Below are positions 45,118 through 56,300 of a stretch of 64,000 bases of DNA, one piece after another. Made by a program: the position numbers and the translations under genes. Numbering within the stretch: the first letter of the stretch is position 1; each line of letters starts with the position of its first letter. Location: the NCBI RefSeq assembly GCF_035046505.1, contig NC_089822.1:114593307-114657306 (forward strand), in the 5' to 3' direction. Origin of the DNA: Tiliqua scincoides (Eukaryota > Chordata > Lepidosauria > Squamata > Scincidae). The notes beneath the pieces were generated by a model, which did no database searches, was not told where the DNA came from, and saw only the letters and a list, made by a program, of their open reading frames with translations.

Positions 45118-45162
45118 ACCCTTGTGTCATGTGCCCTTGTGTCATGTGCCCTTGTGTCATGT
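45118..45162. repeat. Three tandem 15-bp repeats
   Basis: CCCTTGTGTCATGTG is repeated three times without change, suggesting recent slippage. The open frames across it (repeating PLCHV) are by-products. Confidence 0.9.
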
Positions 45163-46570
45163 GGTTGGTTGGTCAGTCCTTGGGGCACCTTTCCATGCTT
45201 GGCAGAGGTACCTGTTGCTGTGCTGCTCATTCCCACTAGCAGGTGGGTTTGGCACCCCTGAGCATTGGCCACTCATTTGCCCTGCTCCCTGCTCCGTTCA
45301 CCCTAGTGATGCTTCTGAGTTGCTGGTGTTGGGGGTTAGTGAATATGTCACAATGCATTGGGTGTTGGGGCTCCTTGGAAGTAACCAATGGTCTTGGTCA
45401 ATGACTTGCATATGTCAGGATGCTGCTCCATGAGTGACAATTCTGTTGGTGTTGTTGGGAAGGACTACGCCAGCGTTACTGGGAGGGCTGCCCTGGTGTG
45501 GTGCTGCTTGGTTTAGGAGATGACAGGTGTTCTGCCTGTGTCTGTATGACATCAGCACAGTGTCTGATTGCCTTTATAGCATCCCAATCTCAATGTGATG
45601 GCCAAATAATTAAAACAGACAACTCCAGTATGAATATTTATAATTAGTTAATAAGCATGTCTATAAATTTTTTCAAGGTACAACATGCTTGAAACCTTTT
45701 GCCTCACAACAACCCTGTGAGGTAGGTTAAACAGTGACTTCACAAGATTTGTGTACCCCCTTTTTAGATGGCAAGAATGACCAAAGCAACACATCTGACC
45801 AAACAGAGATCTGAAGCTGGAACTACCATCCTGAAAGCCATCCTCCACCTAGCTTCGGTACCATTGCAAAGCTGCATTTGCCTCTGTACAATGCTGGTGC
45901 CTTATCTTGGTACAAAGCTTTCCTCTGGGTCCTGCTAGAGAATTAGCCACTGTCACTACTCCTGAGAGTTCTGAGTTGGCCTGGCCAGATGAGCCCTCTG
46001 ATGACTACAGGTCCCTAGCCAGTGACATCACCTCTGCCTTCATACCACAAACCTATACAAGATCCCTTTTATTTTGAATGTGTAAAACTGGAATAACCAC
46101 TTCTGATTCTGTATTCATAATCACCACCAAATCCCTTGTTTTTGCTGCTCTTTGGCTGCAGTCCCATGTACACTTACTTGGGATAAAGTTCCACCCAACT
46201 TTCAAGTAAACAGGTATTGGAGAATCCTGATCTGTCATTAAATCCAGAGACGTTTAAAAATAGATAAGTGACAAACAAGCACGTACTTGGAATTCAGCCA
46301 CCTTGAACACTTCCCTCAAAACATACATACCTTGGGGATCTGAGGTGGCTCCCTCTTGGTAGATCTGGAGTTTCTGTTTGCACCTGCAGCTTCTCTTGCC
46401 ACAGTTTGGCAGGCAGAAAGACTGTTTGCTTAATAGAGTTGAAACAACATCAAGACAAATGATTCATACAGGGTAAGCAGAGAAAGGAAGCACACCTTGA
46501 CCACAGGCATATTTTGCTGGAGGAGGTGACTACGTAGAACCTTGGAGCCCTAATCTGGGTTCTCCCTGCA

Positions 46571-46630
46571 GATTTGGTTATTTCCTTTATGATGTTGCCT
46601 TCCGTGTTGCCCAGCGCTCTCGGAACAGCA
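46571..46630 (+). other. Exon-like segment of unknown origin
   Basis: A 60-base segment follows CTCCCTGCAG and precedes GTACTG. One frame is open and reads FGYFLYDVAFRVAQRSRNSR. I recognise no protein. It could be a leader exon of the LEM gene, an exon relic, or chance. Confidence 0.15.
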
Positions 46631-48323
46631 GGTACTGATTTAATCTCTCAAACCCTATTATCCTTCACTCTTCTCAGGCTTGCCCATGTACCTGCCTTCT
46701 AGGGCTGTAGCTAGTGTGGGGCTAGTGGGTGCACCTCCTCACCTGGAGCACTGGATTCCCCCAACCCTAAGCACTAAAAAAAGAAAAGAAAAAAACATAT
46801 TTCTGATATGACAGCTTCCAATTTAAGAGCAAGAACAATATTCTGGTTTTGACTAGTGACAGCTGAGGTCCACATCAGAGGATAGCAGTGCTCCAAAATT
46901 CACCCACCCAAGAATCTCCCCCTGGCAACCTGGGCAGATTTCCCAAGGTTACTATTGCCCTAAGTATGCATCATAAGTGATTCTGGGGAAAGCAGACTCT
47001 TCTTTTCCTGGGGAAGCGAACGCTTCGGAACTGAAAAAATGTGTGTTCTTATACAGTTAAAGTTTCTGCTGCTAGCAATTTACAGACAAGAAAACAGAAT
47101 AACAGACACAAACTTGGATGTCTCAAGCTTATAGTTTTTGCTGGTGATAAGGAAATAATGTTTCACTTTTCATTTCCTTGAAGCTCCACCTAGATTTGTG
47201 ACAACCTCACCTAGGCTCCAGTCCTATAAGCACTTTCATGGTCAGTCTCATTGAACACAGTGGGACTTGCTCCTCAGTATACGTACATGTATAGGATTGC
47301 ACAGCTAGTGAGGAAGGCTGGCCACTGGCCGGTCCTCTCCCCATTCCACTCCCACATCTACTCAGAACCTGCATGGCAGTTTATTCCCACACAAAGAAGA
47401 AACATTTGCCCTTCAAGGACATGTAGCTTGAACACCACAAATACAGTTTCAGGCATGCCCAGACTGCTGCAATAATTTAGAAAAGTGGGAACAATTGTTT
47501 GAGATAATTGAATTGACATGGCTGCATCCGGCACTGCCTGTGCCCTGAACTGTGGGAAATTGCCCTCTAGAGGCGCCCTTCCAGTACCTCATAGTTCCCA
47601 GAGGGGAAGATGATGGCAGATGCTTCATATTAGCAGTAGCCTAAATCAAATGAAATCCAGCAGAGAGAGTCGGAGGCAAATACTTCCATACTTCCTGTGA
47701 CTCTGTTACAGCAAAGGCAGCCAAGAGTCTCACTGTACCTTAAAGACTAAAGTCCATTTAGTCAAACTTTTAATATTATTAAACATGACAGGGTTTCAAG
47801 ATGGAAGGTGCATCTGTGATTATTATTATGTAAAGTACAATGATGATTCACAATTGCAGTAACAGCAGATGAAACTGTTATGCTGAGGTAATTCTCCTGG
47901 GAATTGAGGCAGGAGCAATACCATCTTATCCGAGCCTACATAAGTGAGCACAAACTTTTGAATGGAGGGACTAAATGGCCATGGAATACCAGATATGCAG
48001 TGGGTGACTGTTCTTTAGTGAAGCTAGTCTACAGTGACAGAATTAAACTAGTACCACAGGCAAGTCTTCACTTTACCACTACATTAAAAAAAAAATAGCA
48101 GGCACCTGCCCCTTGGGTTTCTTCTTACATCTATATACAGCAAATGTTCCTTTACCCAAGGAGAATCCATGGCTGCCTCAGTGCCCATAGGATACAGTGG
48201 TAGCCATTTCAGCACTGTTGTTCCTCTGGGCACTGGGACAGATAGGATTGAGCAAGTTTAACACAACTTGCTCCCAGATAAGCATGTATAGGATTGCAGC
48301 CTAGTACTCCTCACCAAACAGAG

Positions 48324-49695
48324 CATAAGAACGTAAGAGCCCTGCTGGATCAGGCCAAAGGCCCATCTAGTCCAGCTTCCTGTATCTCACATTGGCCCAC
48401 CAAATGCTTTGGGGAGCACACAAGACACAACCTGCATCCTGGTGCCCTCCCCTGCATCTGGCATTCTGAGGTAGCCTACTTCTAAAATCAAGACCTTGCA
48501 CATACTTATCATGACTTGTAACACATGATGAACTATTCCTCCAAAAATTTGCCCAAACCCCTCTTAAAGGCATCTAGGCCAGACGCCATCACCACTTCCT
48601 GTGACAACGAGTTCCATAGACTATATTACATGCTGGGTAAAGAAATATTTTCTTTTGTCTGTCCTAACTCTTTCAAAACTCAATTTTAGCAGATGTTCCC
48701 TGGTTCTGGTGTTATGGGAGAGGGAAAAGAACATCTCTCTAGCCATCCACTGCATAATTTTGTATGTCTCAGTCATGTCCTCCCTCATGCACCTCTTTAA
48801 GAGCCCAAACGCCGTAGCTGTTCCACATAAGGAAGGTGCCCCAGCCCAGTAATCATTTTGGTTGCTATCTTCTGCACTTTTTCCATTTCCTCTATATCCT
48901 TTTTGAAATGTGGCAACCAAAACTGGACACAATACTCCAGAGTATGTCCTTACCATCGATTTGTACAATGGCATCATAAAATTAGCCATCTTACTCTCAA
49001 TACCTTTTCTAATAATCCCAAGCATGGAATTAGCCTTCTTCACTGCTGCCACACATTGGGTCGACACATTCATCGAGCTGTCCACCAGCACCCCAAGATC
49101 TCTATCCTGATCTGTCACAGACAGCTCAGAACCCATTAGCCTATATGTATAGATTCTTTGCCCAATGTGCATTACTTCACATTTACTTATATTGAAATGC
49201 ATCTGCCATTTTGCTGCCCATTCTCCCAATTCGGAGAGATCCTTTTGAAGCTCTTCACAATCTCTTCTGGTCTTCACCACTTGAAAAAGTTTCGTGCTGT
49301 CCGCAAACTTGGGACGTCACTGCTCAACCCTGTCTGCAGGTCATTTATGAACAGGTTGAAAAGCACCAGTCCCAGGACATATCCTTGGGGCATACTGCTT
49401 TTCACCTCTCTCTACTGTGAAAACTACCCATTGATACCCACTCTGTGCTTCCTGGTCCTCAGCAATTAATGCCGGATCCCAACCCTATTCCCTGAGCAGC
49501 TACAAGCCACTCTGCTCTCCTTGGACTTGTGCCACCTCTGGAGGTGTCACATGTCCAAGGAGACCCATTGGGCCAGGGTGACTTACCTCTGGCTGAGCCA
49601 CTTTGGGCACCGATCCTGTGCTGGATACAGTGCAAGCCTCCCCATTTAATTTCTCTGCCACCTCTCCCTCCTTCGCCGTTCAGCGAGCCAACTAA
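48324..49695 (-). mobile_element. CR1 LINE fragment, copy e, interrupted
   Basis: 48324-49468 matches the 3' part of the CR1 at 54561-56895, including the minus-strand peptide NSMLGIIRKGIE. 49640-49695 matches a more upstream part, near its 56370-56440. Between them lies unrelated sequence (49469-49639). The frame is broken in several places. Confidence 0.82.
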
Positions 49696-49752
49696 GCACA
49701 TAAGAACCTACTCTGATTTTTTAGTGGGTAAAGTCCCTGTAGCAGTCTAGCC

Positions 49753-50092
49753 TAGTGTTTCTCAAACTGTAGGTTGGGACTCACTAGTTGGGTCGTGAAC
49801 CAATTTCAGGTGGGTCCCCATTCATTCCAATATTTTATTTTTAATATATTAGACTTGATGCTATCATGGTATGTGACTGCATTTGGGAAAATATTACAGA
49901 TCTGTTCTTCTAACAAGCTACTGTGTATATGATAGTAAATGGGACTTACTCCTGGGCAGGACTGCAGCCTAGGATTGTTAAAACTCTTCCTCCTTAATGA
50001 CGTCACTTCCGGTATGACATCGTTTCTGGTGGGTCCTGACAGATTCTCATTCTGAAAAGTGGGTCCTGGTGCTAAAAGTATGAGAAACACTG
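49753..50092 (+). mobile_element. Non-autonomous hAT MITE, CAGTGTTTCTCAA family, copy 3
   Basis: Ends TAGTGTTTCTCAAAC and TGAGAAACACTG, with perfect 8-bp TSDs GTCTAGCC at 49745-49752 and 50093-50100. Length 340 bp. It ends 183 bases before the first LEM exon. Confidence 0.92.
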
Positions 50093-50275
50093 GTCTAGCC
50101 TATAACCAGCTTGCATTTGATTTGATTGCTGATGGGGTAGTCCGTAGGTATGTGGACTTGATGTTTTAAAATTATTTTTATTTGATTTATTTTTAAACTG
50201 TGTTCATTTCTCCTGAGGTCATGGCAGAAAGGGTCAACTGGTTGTTGACTCTTTTTTTCCTCCCACACTTTCCAG

Positions 50276-50365
50276 GTAGCACCATGGACAAGTACAAAGG
50301 TCTGACAGATGACGAACTCCTTGCCCTCTTGAAGAAATGCAGGATTCGGCATGGTCCCATCATTG
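50276..50365 (+). CDS. EMD: Cassette A exon 1: first LEM domain, N-half
   Basis: After acceptor CACTTTCCAG the 90-bp exon reads GT AGC ACC ATG and encodes MDKYKGLTDDELLALLKKCR then IRHGPII plus one base. ATG at 50284 is the natural start, as in human emerin (MDNYADLSDTELTTLL). The acceptor upstream of the ATG implies a leader exon. Confidence 0.82.
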
Positions 50366-53300
50366 GTATGGAGTAGGCTGATATTACTGTGGTATGAGGG
50401 CACGTAAGCAGAGAGGCGCTTCAGGAGGGAAGTTCAGAAGGGGAAAGCCAGCAAACTACAAATGAGACATGGATAAGAAGTCCTACAGTAGCCATGTTTC
50501 TCTCCCCGACCAATACTACTGGCATTGCTCATTACCATTCCTGTTTTACAAATAGTGAAATGGTGTTTGAGAAGCTGCAACTTCCCCATTGACATCAAGC
50601 ATACCCTTTGGAACTCATGTCTGCTAAGTCAGGTCTGAAAACTAATTTGCAACTCAACCCTGAGCTCCTGGAGCGCGGGACTGCCATGTTGCCAAAATGG
50701 CTGTGGTGGCATCCTATCAGCTGCCAGTGGCTCCTGATGTCTTCTTGGGGAAAGGGAACGAATGTGAGGGAAGCAGCCCCGCACTAGGGCTACTTGACTC
50801 TGCATCAGCTATTTAGCTAGCGAGAGCAAAATAGCTTTTGTACTTTTTATAGAGGGAGAGGATTTCAAGACCCCCAGGACCCTGAAGTGAGAATGGGCCA
50901 GTAGAGAAAACAAGCAAGAACTTTCCAGATTCCTTGGCCTTGACAGAGCTGGGAGAACCTGCATGAAGAAAATCTTGACAGAAAGAGCAAAAGACGTTGA
51001 GGAAGCCTGCATGAGAAGCCCTGAAATACAGAGCTGGAAATGTGCAACTCAAAGCACAGGAACAGACCACACTGAGAAGAACAGTCATCTAATCCCATTG
51101 GTTCCTAATGGCAAAGCACAGTCTACAGGGGTTTTGAGATGTATTGGATCTAACTTGTAGGCTGGTTGGCTGTACAGATGCTAATAGAGAATTGGGGTTG
51201 TTACTGTTGAATTGGGAAGTGTTGCCTAAGCCCAACCCTTAAAGCACAGGTCTCCTCAGAAGTGGGGGAGCCAAGCAGGTATTGCCCAGACCCTCCCCCC
51301 ATGCCGAGGGTCTTCCCAGGAGTCAGGGAGCCAGGTTGACCAGGGAGCCGACCCCAGCCACCCAGGGAAAGCCCAAGTGGGCTGGGTCATTGAGGAAGAG
51401 CCCCTCTGGTGGCCCTGGAGACTTGGTGCTGCAAAGCAACACTGAATATACACCCACAGAGTGGGGCACGGGTCAAAGAGGCAGCTGTCCAGCTGTGTTG
51501 CTGGAGCAAATGGCCACAGTGATGCCTGGCTGGAGAGGAGAAGGTAGATTCTTCTTGAGCTCCAGTGAGAGTGACCCAATGCAAGGAGAAGTGTGACTCA
51601 GATGAAGACTTTGAAGGCAGAGGGAACATGATAGGGCAGCCACATTTTAAAGGTAATTTTATTTATTGAGCCTTGTTAATGTTGAAAATGGTGATGAAGG
51701 ATGTCTTAATTTTCACAACAAAACCAATGCATGAGTGGCAGGGGCTGCAAACACACACACCCCTGCTCAGCCTTACTGCTCTTTCATTTCTGACTAATTT
51801 ATCCCAGCCAATCCCTGAAAAGAGCAGCCAGCCAGGCTGAGGCAAAAGGTTTTTGCACTTAAAGGAACATAGGGAAGGGGAGACAGCTAATCTCCCTTGG
51901 TCTGTACACCCATTTTGATTTACTAAATGAAGCAGACCTCTCTACTTTAAGTGAATGGCGCATATATGTGAACAAACATGGCTGCCCCAGCACAACTAGC
52001 AAGACCTTCAAAACTGGAAGAGAATGAGCATATTGGTGTGAAATAACTAGCCACTGGGGGGCTATGGGCCAACTCTGATGTGTAATCAGCTATTTTGCAT
52101 ACTTTCAGCAAAGATGTGTCTGCTCATAGGGAAGCAGAGAGTGGCAAGGGGAGGTCTGAGTGAGATGAAGGCAGCAACCATTTTAATGAGGCAGGGAAAT
52201 AGGTGTGGCCAGGATTGCCAAGAGTGGCTTCATAATCACCAGAAGGGTGATGAGTTTGAGGAAGGGCCGGGGACATTTTTGGGATGGGATTTGACCACCT
52301 GCTTGGATTCCCTCCTCCAGGCTCAACCCGGAAACTTTATGAAAAGAAAATCTATGAATATGAGAAGCAGCAGCAGGCACAGCAACATTCTTTCCCTGCA
52401 AAGAACTATGCAGGTGAGAAGAACCTGATGCAACTGGGGAAAAGCTGCACTCCTGTCAGACACTAACACCCCTCCTTTCCACGTGTTTCTGCCCCAACAG
52501 AGCTGCAGAGAGGCACAAACAGCACACAACAGATTGTTGAGACTTATCAGAACAGGGAAAACATTAGCCATGTGCAAGAAGGTAAGGGAATGTTTTCCTT
52601 TCATCACCTTGTCAAAAGGAGATAACGCAACAAAAAGGAGCACCTTAATCACTCATTCAAATCAGATACAATTCAAATTAAACCATCTACTACTGAAGAG
52701 ATTGTGCCTTTACAAATATCTGTACAAGTTAGCTTCCAGTCTTCACTGATCCAAATTAAGAAAGCTTGTCAGCTTATTCATATAACTAAGACCAGATTCA
52801 TTTCTCAGAGGCAATCATATCTGATACGGCATGAAAACATGAAATGGGTAAGGATAAAGGAGTAACATTAGATAACTTTTAATGGGGGGTGTAATACATC
52901 ATCATCATTAATTATCAATAATAAAATGAGTGCAAGATATTCAGCAATCACACACAGAACTAACCCTAAATGTAAGGGGCTTCCAGGTAGGAAGAGGAGG
53001 AGAAGTGGTAATCCTTACAAGAGAAAGAGTGTACTCAAGCAAAGGAGGGGAAGAGAGATGTAGGAATATCAGGGGGATTAGCCAAGGGGAACCAACATTT
53101 TTGCAGGAGAGAAGGGGGAGGGGTGAAAGACCAAGAGAAAACAGGTGCTTTGCCAAAATCCCTTTCCAAATTTGGTCTAGAGAACTTATGCCCACTTTCA
53201 GCTAATTAGTTCCCCCCTTCACTCAAAATAGCCCTAACTCTATAGAAAGCACCGCTGGGCCCCAGCACCAGAGTAACACCTGTTCAACCTGCAGAGTTCC

Positions 53301-56300
53301 TCCTTTCCCCCTCCTGTCAGCAGCTTCTCTAGTTGCTGCAGCAACACCTTAGTTCCCAGCAGCTCCTGGGTGTGGCAGCCACACACCAGTCTCCAGCAGT
53401 CTCTGTTCCAACATTCTGTTTGTTCATTCGGTCTGTCAACCAGTCAGTCTATCAGTTAGTCCACCAGTTTGTCCAAGTTCTTTCCTTCTGCTCTTTTCAA
53501 ACTCCTTCTCTGTACACCCACATCCTTTTCCTTCCTCCTGGTGCTGCTTTTATCCCTAAGGGGCTTGTTGCCTCCAAGTGGCTGCAGCTGTGCAGCACAC
53601 TCACTGCAATCTAAGGCTCTGGTGTTAACCCCATGCTTCCCAGGCCTGCCAGAGCAAGTGACCACTGATGACACAACACTGTCTCCTCAAGAGATCTTGT
53701 GCATTTTCATTGCAAGAGAAAGAGGATACGTTTGATTAGAAGAGATCCAGCCTTCATATAGTTCTTTTTTTCAAGTCTTACCCATCCACAAAACTGAACC
53801 AAATGAAAATTCTTATTGAAACCCTCATCCACCAAAAGATAGTCTAGAGGAGAGGTATCCAGCCCGGAAGTAACCATTCCTATATCTGTTCCACACGGCC
53901 AACAGTGGTTAGATAATTTAACTTTCTCCCAGCAAACCCATCTAATGTTTAAAGGGAATTCATAAAAATTCCTTTAGCAAAATCTCACCAAAATCACCTT
54001 TCATGAAAAGCCACCAAAAAGGATAACTAGAGGGGCAGGCACAGGAAAACAACAGAAGTTGGTCAGAATGATTATTTTCCCCTTGTTCTTTCTAGGTGGC
54101 ACCATGCCCGAGCACAAAGTGTATTTGACAGACGCTGAACTCCTTGCCCGCTTGAAGAAATACAACATCCCACATGGGCCCATTGTTGGTAGGGATGAAA
54201 GCAATATCATCGCTATATTGAGAGAAGTACATAGATGTGCACGCTTATACCATAGTCTTTCGAGACTGAAGGTTGCCAACCACTTGGGGAATGGAATTCA
54301 GAAACAAAAAGTCAACAGTGAAACTTGGATGAGAAGCTTAGGCATGCAATAACTATGTCTCTTTATCTGAACAACACTCACAGTGCTTGCCCCTCCATCA
54401 CTATTCCCATTTTACAGATAGAGCAATGCAGTTAAGAAACATCAATTTCTCCACTGTTCCACTCACTGGAACACAAGTCCTTCATGCTGGCTATGAAGTC
54501 CAATTCATACTTGTATGCAAAGCGTGAACTGGCCCAAATGGAAAGCCAGCTTGGTACAGCATAAGAACATAAGAACATAAGAACAGCCCCACTGGATCAG
54601 GCCATAGGCCCATCTAGTCCAGCTTCCTGTATCTCACAGCGGCCCACCAAATGCCCCAGGGAGCACACCAGATAACAAGAGACCTCGTCCTGGTGCTCTC
54701 CCCTACATCTGGCATTCTGACTTAACCCATTCCTAAAATCAGGAGGTTGCGCATACACATCATGGCTTGTACCCCATAATGGATTTTTCCTCCAGAAACT
54801 CGTCCAATCCCCTTTTAAAGGCGTCTAGGCTAGACACCAGCACCACATCCTGTGGCAAGGAGTTCCACAGACTGACCACGCGCTGAGTAAAGAAATATTT
54901 TCTTTTGTCTGTCCTAACCCGCCCAACACTCAATTTTAGTGGATGTCCCCTGGTTCTGGTATTATGTGAGAGTGTAAAGAGCATCTCCCTATCCACTCTG
55001 TCCATCCCCTGCATAATTTTGTATGTCTCAATCATGTCCCCCCTCAAGCGTCTCTTTTCTAGGCTGAAGAGGCCCAAACGCCGTAGCCTTTCCTCATAAG
55101 GAAGGTGCCCCAGCCCCATAATCATCTTAGTTGCTCTCTTTTGCACCTTTTCCATTTCCACTATGTCTTTTTTGAGATGCGGCGACCAGAACTGGACACA
55201 ATACTCCAGGTGTGGCCTTACCATCGATTTGTACAACGGCATTATAATATTAGCCGTTTTGTTCTCAATACCCTTCCTAATGATCCCAAGCATAGAATTG
55301 GCCTTCTTCACTGCCGCCGCACATTGGGTCGACACTTTCATCGACCTGTCCACCACCACCCCAAGATCTCTCTCCTGATCTGTCACAGACAGCTCAGAAC
55401 CCATCAGCCTATATCTAAAGTTTTGATTTTTTGCCCCAATGTGCATGACTTTACACTTACTGACATTGAAGCGCATCTGCCATTTTGCTGCCCATTCTGC
55501 CAGTCTGGAGAGATCCTTCTGGAGCTCCTCACAATCACTTCTGGTCTTTACCACTCGGAAAAGTTTGGTGTCGTCTGCAAACTTAGCCACTTCACTGCTC
55601 AACCCTGTCTCCAGGTCATTTATGAAGAGGTTGAAAAGCACCGGTCCCAGGACAGATCCTTGGGGCACACCGCTTTTCACCTCTCTCCATTGTGAAAATT
55701 GCCCATTGACACCCACTCTCTGCTTCCTGGCCTCCAACCAGTTCTCAATCCACGAGAGGACCTGTCCTCTAATTCCCTGACTGTGGAGTTTTTTCAGTAG
55801 CCTTTGGTGAGGGACTGTGTCAAATGCCTTCTGAAAGTCCAGATATATAATGTCCACAGGTTCTCCCGCATCCACATGCCTGTTGACCTTTTCAAAGAAT
55901 TCTATAAGGTTCGTGAGGCAAGACTTACCCTTACAGAAGCCATGCTGACTCTCCCTCAGCAAGGCCTGTTCGTCTATGTGTTTTGAGATCCTATCTTTGA
56001 TGAGGCATTCCACCATCTTACCCGGTATGGATGTTAGGCTGACCGGCCTATAGTTTCCCGGGTCCCCCCTCTTTCCCTTTTTAAAAATAGGCGTGACATT
56101 TGCTATCCTCCAATCTTCTGGTACCGTGGCTGTTTTGAGGGACAAGTTGCATATCTTAGTCAAGAGATCTGCAACTTCATTCTTCAATTCCTTAATAACC
56201 CTTGGGTGTATGCCATCAGGGCCCGGTGACTTATTGATCTTTAATTTATCAATGAGGTCTGAAACATCTTCTCTTTTAACCTCTATCTGACTTAACTCCT

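Larger units (their letters stand above)
42441..48323. other. Intergenic, repeat-rich, no firm gene
   Basis: It contains a MITE (43303-43482), a CR1 end (44195-44309), tandem 15-mers (45118-45162), a SINE-like remnant (45680-45850), an exon-like segment (46571-46630) and palindromic repeats (47213-47305, 48236-48304). No coding gene is supported. Confidence 0.45.

Noticed and set aside
45062-45433. A 123-codon open frame with PLCHV repeats
   Set aside because: Produced by the tandem 15-mer; no splice or homology support.
55105-55695. A 196-codon plus-strand open frame
   Set aside because: It is the antisense shadow of the CR1 reverse transcriptase.
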